A stretch of DNA of 32,357 nucleotides. Origin: Nitrospira sp. CG24D. Lineage in GTDB: Bacteria; Nitrospirota; Nitrospiria; Nitrospirales; Nitrospiraceae. Positions 22,104 through 29,249 of this stretch are shown here, piece by piece (position 1 is the first letter of the stretch; each line of letters opens with the position of its first letter). The translations under genes were made by a program, and so were the position numbers. The DNA is taken from positions 1-32,357 of the forward strand of contig NEWQ02000015.1 of assembly GCA_002869855.2 (NCBI GenBank). The letters are read 5' to 3'. Below the pieces are notes generated by a model. That model made no database searches, had not been told where the DNA came from, and saw only the letters and a list, made by a program, of their open reading frames with translations.

Positions 22104-23849
22104 TTACGTCGTCCTGGCCCGGGCAATGGTTTGGAGTTGCTCGCCGGTGATATAGCCGGTGGAATTGCGAAATTTCGCCAGGTGGAACCCTAGGGCCCGC
22201 CCCGAGGCGATCATGTGCGCGGCCAACGACGGGTCGGCTTTGCCGAGGGAGTAATGTCCGTGCCATCCGATGGCCGTCAGAATCATCGTTTCGGAGAGGC
22301 ACCCGAGCGCCTCGCCAGGGGCGAGATCGAGGTCGAAGTGCACATCGATACCGGGTGTTTGCACCACGGCGGACTCAATGACAATCACGTCGGGCCGCTG
22401 GCGCGGGATCTCCTCGGAGACATTTTTAGGCTGTGCCGCATCGATGACGATTGCGCCCGGCTTCAAGTGGGCCGCCGTCAGCAGAATATACGGGTTGTTT
22501 GTGGCGGCGATCACGATATCGGCCTCGCGAACGCGATCGAGATTCGAGGTGCCCTCCACGGCAGCCGGCTGGCCGGCGAGGTCCGTAACGAGCGTCTGAA
22601 GCGCGTCCTTCTTGATGTCGATGACCACCAGCCTGGCCACGAGCCGGGCCAGCGTTTTCGCGCAGGCAGAGCCGACCGAGCCGGCGCCGCCTACGATCGC
22701 GGCCGTCGCATGCGGCAGACTGAGATTGGTCAGCGCCGCGGCCTCCAGCACATTTTGCACGGCGATCGCGGCCGAATGGGGGTTGCCCGTCGTCAACCCG
22801 AGATGCACCTTGCCTTCGAGATCCCGGCCATCGCGTGTGACGATCGACGTAAAGGCGCCTAGTCCCGCGATCCTGGCACCCATCTTTTCGGCGAGGTGGA
22901 CTGTTTCCAGCACGCGCTGCCGGGCCAGGCGTGGGTTGCGAATCATCTGCTCCGTCGTCAGCGGAGAGATGAGCATCGCCCCTGTCGTCGGCGTTCCGTC
23001 CGTCATCGTCAGGCCCGTGATATAGGATGCGACGAACGGCCATTGATAACGGAACCACCGGTCCACCACATGCGCGGGCAGGAGGCGGGCAAAGGGAAAC
23101 TTTCTCGGAACATCTTCCAGCGTGCGGGGATGCCCGATAAAGGCAAATGTAATCGGCGTCACGAAGAGGCGCGCCACCGGGCCGGGCAGGAAGCGGATCG
23201 CCAGATCGCGCAGCAGTTGGGCGGTCAGTCTCAAGCCTTCCCCCACCAGACTCCATGAAAAGTTCTCCGCGCCTGTCGCACGGATCGGAGCTGCGACCGG
23301 TACCTGCTCCGACGGCGAGGTCGCCGATGGGAGCGGTACTGAGCCGGCCGGCTGAGCGGAAGCGCGTGGCGCTCCGTCGGCGACGAACGGCAGATGATAA
23401 GGGAGCGCATAGGGATTATCGCTGATAAACAACGAGAGAATGGATCGGGGGTTGGCCGTGACCAGTTCGGCGCGGGCCGCCGTGCGTGCCGCGTCGCCGG
23501 AGGCGCCGAGACTATCCAGATAGGAGGCCAGTTCCTGAAAGGCGGATTCGAGGACGCGCCGCTCGGTGTCGCTGAGCGACGGCAGATCGATGTCGATACG
23601 AAACTGGGCGGGTGAGATGTCGGCATCCTCGGTCACGGCCGTGACCCGGCCGGCCAGCGGCATATAGGCGACACTCCGGCCGAAGTGGAAGAGCACCGAC
23701 AGCGACGTGCCGACCGGCGAGGGAGTGTCGGTCACAAAGGACAGACAGGTAGGGCCGAGGTCCTGAGTAACCCCCCTCGACAAGGTGCCTTGAAAATCAG
23801 CGATGACGGGAACACTGATGGCGAGTCGGTCTGTGATCGTGTGAACCAT
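22104..23849 (-). CDS. PilZ-like / long-chain acyl-ACP reductase-like fusion protein
   Basis: A 581-residue protein. Residues 1-110 look like a PilZ domain whose c-di-GMP motifs are degenerate (VTQDLGPTCLSF in place of the usual D/N-x-S-x-x-G, no RxxxR). A Pro/Ala-rich linker covers 150-195. Residues 233-565 resemble cyanobacterial acyl-ACP reductase, which makes fatty aldehydes: FAFIGHPRTLED, IAGLGAFTSI, LTTGNPHSAA, a nucleotide-binding IVGGAGSVGSACAK (387-393 core) and GEALGCLSETMIL, where Cys517 aligns with the thioester cysteine of that enzyme. The ATG at 23849 has GGAGAGGG upstream; a longer frame to 24005 would cover the promoter. It precedes the histidine kinase gene by six bases. The substrate is unproven; a shikimate-dehydrogenase-like role is an alternative. 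Confidence 0.72.
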   Translation of the reverse strand: MVHTITDRLAISVPVIADFQGTLSRGVTQDLGPTCLSFVTDTPSPVGTSLSVLFHFGRSVAYMPLAGRVTAVTEDADISPAQFRIDIDLPSLSDTERRVLESAFQELASYLDSLGASGDAARTAARAELVTANPRSILSLFISDNPYALPYHLPFVADGAPRASAQPAGSVPLPSATSPSEQVPVAAPIRATGAENFSWSLVGEGLRLTAQLLRDLAIRFLPGPVARLFVTPITFAFIGHPRTLEDVPRKFPFARLLPAHVVDRWFRYQWPFVASYITGLTMTDGTPTTGAMLISPLTTEQMIRNPRLARQRVLETVHLAEKMGARIAGLGAFTSIVTRDGRDLEGKVHLGLTTGNPHSAAIAVQNVLEAAALTNLSLPHATAAIVGGAGSVGSACAKTLARLVARLVVIDIKKDALQTLVTDLAGQPAAVEGTSNLDRVREADIVIAATNNPYILLTAAHLKPGAIVIDAAQPKNVSEEIPRQRPDVIVIESAVVQTPGIDVHFDLDLAPGEALGCLSETMILTAIGWHGHYSLGKADPSLAAHMIASGRALGFHLAKFRNSTGYITGEQLQTIARARTT

Positions 23850-23975
23850 GGTTTCCCTCTCCTTCTCGGTCCAAAACACCGTCAGTGCTCGCGGGACTGA
23901 TGCGGTCGGGCACGCAAAGTCCCCGGACGGGAAGCCGCCATGGCGGCGGGACAGAGACAGCAGAGACGTAAGCGC

Positions 23976-24005
23976 TACTATTCCCCGCGAGGCCTTCTTT
24001 GTCAA
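23976..24005 (-). promoter_or_regulatory. Putative promoter of the PilZ/AAR-kinase operon
   Basis: On the minus strand, TTGACA (24005-24000) is followed after 18 bases by a weak ATAGTA (23981-23976). This lies about 125 bases upstream of the chosen start. The rest of the divergent gap (24006-24201) shows no clear symporter promoter. Confidence 0.35.
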
Positions 24006-24201
24006 CTAACCGCACGCTCTCTGTCAACGACGCAAGCGGCCCCAGTCCTCGTCGGATGGCCAGGCTAAACGGATCTAAGAGACTAAGGTCGTCTGCCGCG
24101 TGGCTGCGCGAGGTCTGACGGTCAGGCGCAATGATCGTCCCGGTTCGGGGTGCGTTTGGGGGGCGAAACAGGTATGCTGCCGCGACCCACAAGAGACCAC
24201 T

Positions 24202-25557
24202 ATGCATACGTCTTTGCGCGGGATGCCGCCGCTCTATACGCAAGTTCTCATTGCCGTCACCTGTGGCGCGCTGCTTGGCGCGATCTTCGGTGTGGAGCCC
24301 TATCTCGGCGGCCTGCGCAACGAGCAGCTGGGCAAACTCGGCCTCTTCGTCGTCACCCTCCTAAAGACGCTGGCTATCCCGCTGATCTTCTTTGCGATTC
24401 TCGATGCCCTCATTCGCACCACCATTCCGCTCCGTCAGGGGGGGAAGTTGCTCGCCATTTGTTTGGTGAATGTCTCCGTCGCCATGACCCTCGGCCTGGC
24501 CATCATGAATATTTGGCAGCCGGGCCTGGCCTGGCTGGGCCATGTCGATGAGCTGCTCCACCTCGTGCCCGGCACCACGCTCTCGTCGTCAGCGCTGGCC
24601 ACGGTGCAGGCCGGCTCGCAGAGCCCGATCGAGTATCTGGCCTCCTATATTCCCCGCACCGTCGCGGATCCCTTTTCCAGTAACAACATCATCGGCGTCG
24701 TCCTTCTCGCCCTGGTCCTTGGCGCCACCCTGCGGTACCTGCAGGGCAAGTCAGGCCAGGCGGGTGGGGCGGTTTCGGTGGTCGTGGGAATCATCGAGCG
24801 TATCTATGGTTGGCTTGTGCAGATTCTCGGCTGGATCATCCTGGCTGTGCCGCTCGCCGTTTTCGGCGTCGTCGCGCAGGTCGTGGGCAAGTCCGGCGTC
24901 GGCGTCTTCTCCGTCCTCTGGATCTTCCTCGTCGCCATGCTCGCGGGACTGGCGATTCACTCGCTCATCTACTATCCGCTGGTCGCCTGGCTGGTGGGGA
25001 AGAAGTCGCCCAAGATCTATATAGGGCAGGGGGCCGATGCGATCATGACGGCCGTGTCCTGCAACAGCAGCCTGGCCACCGTGCCCGTCACCCTCCGGTG
25101 TCTGGAGCGCATGAATGTCTCGCCGCAGTCCTCCCGTCTCGCGGCCTGCGTCGGGACGAACCTCAACAACGACGGCATCACGCTCTATGAAGCCATGGCC
25201 GCGCTTTTTCTCGCCCAGGCGCTGGGTTATGACCTGCCGATGGCCAAACAGATCTTGATCGTGCTCGCCTCGATCATCGCTGGGGCGGGCGTCGCCGGCA
25301 TTCCGGAAGCGGGATTGATTGTGTTGCCGCTCGTGTTGGCCGCCGCCGGCTTGCCGGATCACGTCATCATCGCGGCGATCCCGCTCATCATGACGGTGGA
25401 TTGGATCATCGCCCGCGCCCGCTCCGGGGTAAACGTCATGAGCGACATGCTCGTCGCCATCCTCCTCGATGTCGGGCAGGTGACTCCAGTCACAGTGTCG
25501 GCAACGGTGTCCCAACAATCCGAGGCCGCATCCTCCGCGAAATCTCAGTTGTCCTGA
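24202..25557 (+). CDS. Dicarboxylate/amino acid:cation symporter
   Basis: A 451-residue membrane transporter of the DAACS family (GltP/DctA type), which takes up glutamate, aspartate or C4-dicarboxylates with H+ or Na+. The opening LGLFVVTLLKTLAIPLIFFAILDAL is the family's first conserved block. The serine-rich substrate loop appears as MTAVSCNSSLATVPVTLRC; GTNLNNDGITLYEAMAALFLAQ and GAGVAGIPEAGLIVLPLVL follow; and the last helix has TVDWIIARARSGVNVMSDM. The DWIIARARSGVNV block carries residues that set substrate choice, but I cannot decide which substrate. The ATG at 24202 gives normal length; the longer frame from 24100 is not conserved in style. Confidence 0.92.
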   Translation: MHTSLRGMPPLYTQVLIAVTCGALLGAIFGVEPYLGGLRNEQLGKLGLFVVTLLKTLAIPLIFFAILDALIRTTIPLRQGGKLLAICLVNVSVAMTLGLAIMNIWQPGLAWLGHVDELLHLVPGTTLSSSALATVQAGSQSPIEYLASYIPRTVADPFSSNNIIGVVLLALVLGATLRYLQGKSGQAGGAVSVVVGIIERIYGWLVQILGWIILAVPLAVFGVVAQVVGKSGVGVFSVLWIFLVAMLAGLAIHSLIYYPLVAWLVGKKSPKIYIGQGADAIMTAVSCNSSLATVPVTLRCLERMNVSPQSSRLAACVGTNLNNDGITLYEAMAALFLAQALGYDLPMAKQILIVLASIIAGAGVAGIPEAGLIVLPLVLAAAGLPDHVIIAAIPLIMTVDWIIARARSGVNVMSDMLVAILLDVGQVTPVTVSATVSQQSEAASSAKSQLS

Positions 25558-25740
25558 GGACGAGCTTCCTTCTCGCCGTTTGCTCTTCTCGGCATCGTCA
25601 GAATACAGAGAAGTCACGCGATCTGTTACATGCCTTTCTGCGTATTGCATCCATTCTATATTCTTGTGCGTTGATTTCGTAAGGCAAACGAGGTAATTCA
25701 TTCATTGTGTGCGGCAGTGCACAGTTCGCTGGGAGGTCGT

Positions 25741-26245
25741 ATGAGCATTGTCATACCTCATGAGCAGATTGAGCAGACAATCTTCCTGATCCGTGGGCAT
25801 CGAGTTATGTTGAGCACCGACCTGGCCGAGCTGTATATGGTTGAGCCGCGTGTCTTGATGCAGGCGGTGAAGCGGAACAAGGACCGATTTCCCGCGGACT
25901 TCATGTTTCAATTAACGGAGCCGGAATTTCATCACTTGAAATCACAATTTGTGATTTCAAGTTGGGGCGGTCTTCGGAGAGCATATCCCTATGCGTTCAC
26001 TGAGCAAGGAGTGGCCATGTTGTCAAGTGTGTTACGCAGCAAGCGGGCCATCCCAAGTCAATATCGCCATTATGCGGGCGTTTGTTCAGCTTCGAGAGAT
26101 GATCGGCGCGAACAAAGCATTGGCGAAGCGCCTGAACGAACTGGAAAAGAAATATGACGGCCAGTTTCGGATCGTCTTCGAAGCCATTCGTAAGCTCATG
26201 ACAGAACCCGCATCCAAATCCCGCCGCATCGGATTCAAAGTCTGA
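25741..26245 (+). pseudogene. ORF6N-domain protein gene with an internal frameshift
   Basis: The start at 25741 (GGGAGG upstream) gives [60 protein letters not shown] in consecutive parts, the classic ORF6N domain, then [24 protein letters not shown]. Family similarity then continues in the next frame as [38 protein letters not shown] to a stop at 26245. One extra C in the CATCCCAAGT run near 26050 explains the shift. In the unshifted frame translation would end at 26157 with an unrelated tail. ORF6N proteins are DNA-binding proteins of phage and mobile-element type. This may be real decay or a base-call error. A 29-nt perfect dyad lies inside the coding part. Confidence 0.85.
25934..25962. 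repeat. 29-nt perfect dyad inside the ORF6N gene
   Basis: Arms ACTTGAAATCACAA (25934-25947) and TTGTGATTTCAAGT (25949-25962) surround a single T. It lies in the codons for [12 protein letters not shown]. Perfect 14-base complementarity in coding sequence is unlikely by chance. Confidence 0.9.
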
Positions 26246-26291
26246 CGGAGCGTCCTGGACATTTGTTCGGCTCCGTCGTAGATTGCCCGCC

Positions 26292-26915
26292 GTGGCAAAG
26301 ACTCCTCCCAAATACTTCTTGATGATCCGCCAGTTTCACCTGGCCGACTTCCTCACGCTGGCCAACGGGGCCTGCGGGCTTGCGGCCGTATTGTTGAGCA
26401 TGCGGTACATGGGCAACCAATCGGCGTCCCATTTCCTCGCCGCCACGGCCCTGGCGCCGGCGGCCCTGCTCTTTGACTGGCTCGACGGCCGAGTCGCCCG
26501 ATGGCGCCACATGCAATCGCCGCTCGGGCGTGAGTTGGATTCGCTGGCGGACGTCATCTCCTTCGGGGTTGCGCCGGCGGCGCTCGGATATGCCGCAGGT
26601 TTGCAGGGCGGGTGGGACTGGATCGCGCTCACCTATTTCGTGTGTTGCGGAGTCAGCCGGCTGGCCCGGTACAACGTGACCGCCGAAACCCTCTCCGCAG
26701 GGAAGGACAAGGTGGCCTATTTCGAAGGCACGCCCATTCCCACCACCGTGGTGCTGACCGGTGTCCTGGCTCTGGCCGCCTGGCAGGACCGGCTGGGCGA
26801 ACAGCTTTACTGGGGCGTCTTGACCGTCGGGCCCTGCGACCTGCACCCCTTATCTCTCCTGTTCGTCCTCTCCGGAAGCATGATGATCAGCACCATCCGC
26901 ATCCCCAAACTGTAG
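26292..26915 (+). CDS. pssA: CDP-alcohol phosphatidyltransferase, probably phosphatidylserine synthase
   Basis: A membrane enzyme of about 207 residues that transfers a phosphatidyl group from CDP-diacylglycerol to an alcohol, probably serine. The family motif D-G-x2-A-R-x8-G-x3-D-x3-D is complete in DWLDGRVARWRHMQSPLG followed by RELDSLAD. The N-terminal FHLADFLTLANGACGLAAVLL and the FGVAPAALGYAAG helix fit PssA-type enzymes. The start is uncertain: GTG at 26292 (VAKTPPKYFLMIRQFHL), ATG at 26322 or TTG at 26283, none with a good ribosome binding site. The partner decarboxylase gene (psd), often adjacent to pssA, is not visible. The overall length is short for PssA, so another CDP-alcohol enzyme is possible. 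Confidence 0.75.
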   Translation: MAKTPPKYFLMIRQFHLADFLTLANGACGLAAVLLSMRYMGNQSASHFLAATALAPAALLFDWLDGRVARWRHMQSPLGRELDSLADVISFGVAPAALGYAAGLQGGWDWIALTYFVCCGVSRLARYNVTAETLSAGKDKVAYFEGTPIPTTVVLTGVLALAAWQDRLGEQLYWGVLTVGPCDLHPLSLLFVLSGSMMISTIRIPKL

Positions 26916-26930
26916 CGACCCCAAGCGTTC

Positions 26931-26952
26931 CGTCCCTAGCCCGAGAGGGACG
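26931..26952. other. Small hairpin after pssA
   Basis: CGTCCCT (26931-26937) and AGGGACG (26946-26952) form a 7-bp stem. No T tract follows, so it is at best a weak terminator. Confidence 0.4.
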
Positions 26953-26981
26953 CATTGCTGGAGTTCCCGGCGGGTTTTGGC

Positions 26982-26996
26982 TACACTACATTGTAG
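26982..26996 (+). promoter_or_regulatory. Putative promoter and operator of the toxin-antitoxin pair
   Basis: TACACT (26982-26987) resembles a -10 box and overlaps a short dyad CTACA-T-TGTAG (26986-26996), about 50 bases upstream of the antitoxin ATG. Autoregulation through such a dyad is usual for type II modules. Confidence 0.35.
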
Positions 26997-27044
26997 AGAT
27001 GCATATCTGGTTTGCGGAAGTCTGGGCTAAAGGAGGAACGCGCG

Positions 27045-27275
27045 ATGAAAGCCGACGCGAAAAAAATCCTGGACGAGGCCATGCAGTTAGAACCCGCGAC
27101 CCGCGCCTTCATCGCCGAAGCACTACTCGAAGGTCTCGACTTTGAGCAAGACTTCGAAGTCTCCTCCTCATGGAGCGCAGAGATTCAGCGTCGCTGTGAA
27201 GAAATTGATCGAGGCACGGCCAAGCTGGTTGAGTCCGATACGGTCATCGCCGAATTGAGGAAGAAGTACACCTGA
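27045..27275 (+). CDS. Type II antitoxin, addiction-module component family
   Basis: A 76-residue acidic protein. MKADAKKILDEAMQLEPATRAFIAEALLEGLD (in parts) and a tail ending ELRKKY match the short addiction-module antitoxins often labelled TIGR02574, which partner RelE/ParE toxins. AAAGGAGG lies close upstream of the ATG at 27045. Its TGA shares one base with the toxin ATG. It should bind and neutralise the toxin and repress the operon. Confidence 0.85.
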   Translation: MKADAKKILDEAMQLEPATRAFIAEALLEGLDFEQDFEVSSSWSAEIQRRCEEIDRGTAKLVESDTVIAELRKKYT

Positions 27276-27568
27276 TGCACGTCCGGTGGCATCCGGAAGC
27301 AACGGGAGAAGCTGCTGAGGCGGCACAGTTTTACTGGGAGAGACAGCCGGGTTTAGAACAGCGGTTTCTCGACATTCTCGAAGATGCCCTCCACAGAATT
27401 CTCCGTCGTCCCCAGCAGTATCCGAAGGTTGTTGGCGATATCCACAAATGTAAGCTCCCTCGCTTTCCCTATGGTCTGATCTATAGAGCGAAGCCGGACG
27501 CCGTCGAAGTCCTTGCCGTTATGCACCTGCGACGGGAACCGGGATATTGGAAGCAGCGGTCAAAATAA
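27275..27568 (+). CDS. RelE/ParE-family toxin
   Basis: A 97-residue basic protein with the ParE/RelE fold signature: WHPEATGEAAEAAQFYWERQPGLEQRFLDILEDAL (in parts), then RRPQQYPKVVGDIHKCKLPRFPYGLIYRA and EVLAVMHLRREPGYWKQR. The closing H-x-RRxPxYW block is typical of this ParE-like branch. It is encoded directly after the antitoxin with a one-base overlap. The target (gyrase or ribosome-bound mRNA) cannot be told from sequence. The 133 bases after it hold no recognisable feature. Confidence 0.87.
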   Translation: MHVRWHPEATGEAAEAAQFYWERQPGLEQRFLDILEDALHRILRRPQQYPKVVGDIHKCKLPRFPYGLIYRAKPDAVEVLAVMHLRREPGYWKQRSK

Positions 27569-27701
27569 GTCTCCGTTCCGTCCCCCGAGGTCGTTCGTAC
27601 GCAATGAATCCTCTACTCGCGAGATAGGCCTCACAAGATTAGGCTATTCTCTCTAACCATCAGTTCTTATCTGTGCTTCTGACGGATCCCCCTAAGGCCC
27701 A

Positions 27702-28874
27702 TCATCGGCTCGCCCGCATGCTGCTCTCCTGAAAATGATTCGGCAGCAGCATGATGCAGTTGGGATTGAATCCTTGCGCTTTCAAGGTGTCGATGCTCCC
27801 CAGGACTTTGTCGCTCTTCAGGTCGATCACCGTGATGGACCCGTCGCTCATGCCTTCAAGATTGAGCAGGCTGTTCTGGACGAAGAGGTATCGTTCATCG
27901 GGCGACAGCACGCTATGATGAGCGCCGGCAGCGGCTGGAATCGTTTTGAGGAACTTCGGCTGCCGCGGATCGGTATTGTCATACAGATTCACATACCCCG
28001 GCTTGGCCGTGGTGACGAACAAGCGGTCCCCTTTCGCGTTATAGAGTATTTCCAGCGGCATCCCTTGTTCCCGTGGACCGAAGTCATCGATCTGATGGAA
28101 CGAAAACGCCTTGCTCTTCGGATCCCAGACTCCGGCCCACAGCGTGCCTTCCATCATATTGGTGATGTGTACCACGGGCGGATCAGCCTTCGGGCTGAAC
28201 ATGACTTCGACGGGAGCCGATTTGGCAGGAGCCGGCTTCGATCCGATTTTGTGCGTCGAGAGCACGTTCCCGGTACTGGCTTCCAGCACCGTGACCGAAT
28301 CACCCGCCTCGGACATATCCGGCTTCACGGTGCTGGTCACGAGCACCCGGTCGATACCGTTGTGAATCGCAATCCCGTGCGGATACAGAATCGTCGCCGC
28401 CGCCGGTGCCGCCGCGCTCACCGTTTTGATCGGCTTATCACTGCGCGCGTCGCCCATAATCACGTTGCTGGAACCCATGCAGGTGAGATACCAGGTCCGG
28501 TTATCTTCCGAGACGACGAGATCCTCGCCGACCTGGCAGTCCGGCACAGCAATCGCGCGCAGGCGATAGGGGAAATGGGTGAGGTCCACGACGTGCAAAA
28601 TGCTTTTCCCCAAGGCCGTGATGTAGGCCTTGCTCCGATCGCGATTGAAGAAGATGTGGTGCGCGACGAGGTCGGGTGGAAGCGGAATCTCCATCAGGAT
28701 CTTCCCGAAATCCGCAGAGTCGGGATCGATGTCCATGATGGCGATGCCTTCGCGCCGCACCGGCTGGCCCGGCTTACTCTCATAGTTCAAGAGAGCCAGA
28801 ATTTCAGCCGACGCCAGGGCCGTAGAGGAGAGGAGCAGCAGAACCGTCAAGAAGAAGAGCCGGAAGCGTGTCAT
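27702..28874 (-). CDS. Secreted beta-propeller (YncE-like) protein
   Basis: A 390-residue protein with a signal peptide (FFLTVLLLLSSTALASA, cleavage near residue 23). The mature part has repeated blade-like units: KAYITALGKSILHVVDLTHF, TWYLTCMGSSNVIMGD, DRVLVTSTVKPDMSEAGDSVTVLEASTG, DRLFVTTAKPGYVNLYD and RYLFVQNSLLNLEGMSDGSITVIDL, each ending in a strand with VxD or similar. These match the YVTN/YncE type of seven-bladed propeller, usually periplasmic. No lipobox or catalytic residues are visible. It stands alone, converging on the toxin-antitoxin pair. The function is unknown. Confidence 0.82.
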   Translation of the reverse strand: MTRFRLFFLTVLLLLSSTALASAEILALLNYESKPGQPVRREGIAIMDIDPDSADFGKILMEIPLPPDLVAHHIFFNRDRSKAYITALGKSILHVVDLTHFPYRLRAIAVPDCQVGEDLVVSEDNRTWYLTCMGSSNVIMGDARSDKPIKTVSAAAPAAATILYPHGIAIHNGIDRVLVTSTVKPDMSEAGDSVTVLEASTGNVLSTHKIGSKPAPAKSAPVEVMFSPKADPPVVHITNMMEGTLWAGVWDPKSKAFSFHQIDDFGPREQGMPLEILYNAKGDRLFVTTAKPGYVNLYDNTDPRQPKFLKTIPAAAGAHHSVLSPDERYLFVQNSLLNLEGMSDGSITVIDLKSDKVLGSIDTLKAQGFNPNCIMLLPNHFQESSMRASR

Positions 28875-29249
28875 GATAGCCTCCTTTCTGGTGGGAATAG
28901 TGAAAACGGTACTCCTCTACCAGTCACGAATCAATGGGGGAATACTCTGGGGCCGACCCGCCCTAGTCCCGCCCTCTATCACTCGGCACTCTTCCCAGTT
29001 GCCTTGCCCGTCACGGTTCACCTGTGACGGTTCATGCCTCAGATTCCGCCAGTAGCTCTTCCTTCTCCAATTCAGCACCCAGGAATTCTTTAAGAGGCCC
29101 TAGTAACCCTACGGGGTTTCTCCTCGTTCTTTACCTCAGCAGCGAGGACGTCCAAACCCCTCTTCCGGACTGATGCTTTCGCTCAGGGAAACGGGTATTC
29201 TTCTGCGAAAATTCCGTGAATGCCCGACAACTTCGTGGAGCGCCCTTGC
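28875..29249. other. 375-base intergenic region before hsdM
   Basis: No intact gene is visible. It holds a hairpin with arms CCGTCAC (29008-29014) and GTGACGG (29024-29030) and, on the minus strand, a short open frame ending at the TGA at 29034-29032. That frame reads LKEFLGAELEKEELLAESEA and looks protein-like, but it has an upstream in-frame stop near 29131. It may be the tail of a degraded gene. The composition is less GC-rich than the flanking genes. Confidence 0.5.

Noticed and set aside
21205..22302. A 365-codon minus-strand open frame spanning the kinase and reductase genes
   Set aside because: It overlaps the ends of two well-supported genes in another frame and is arginine- and proline-rich with no domain.
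22104..24005. Longer start for the PilZ/reductase fusion at 24005
   Set aside because: The extra 52 residues have no family character, there is no ribosome binding site, and the extension would cover a plausible promoter; the ATG at 23849 has a good ribosome binding site.
27735..29027. A 430-codon open frame on the plus strand
   Set aside because: It is antisense to the beta-propeller gene, which has a signal peptide and repeated blades. The plus-strand product has no recognisable domain.
29008..29030. A terminator candidate
   Set aside because: The CCGTCAC/GTGACGG hairpin has no T tract on either strand and no gene ends next to it.
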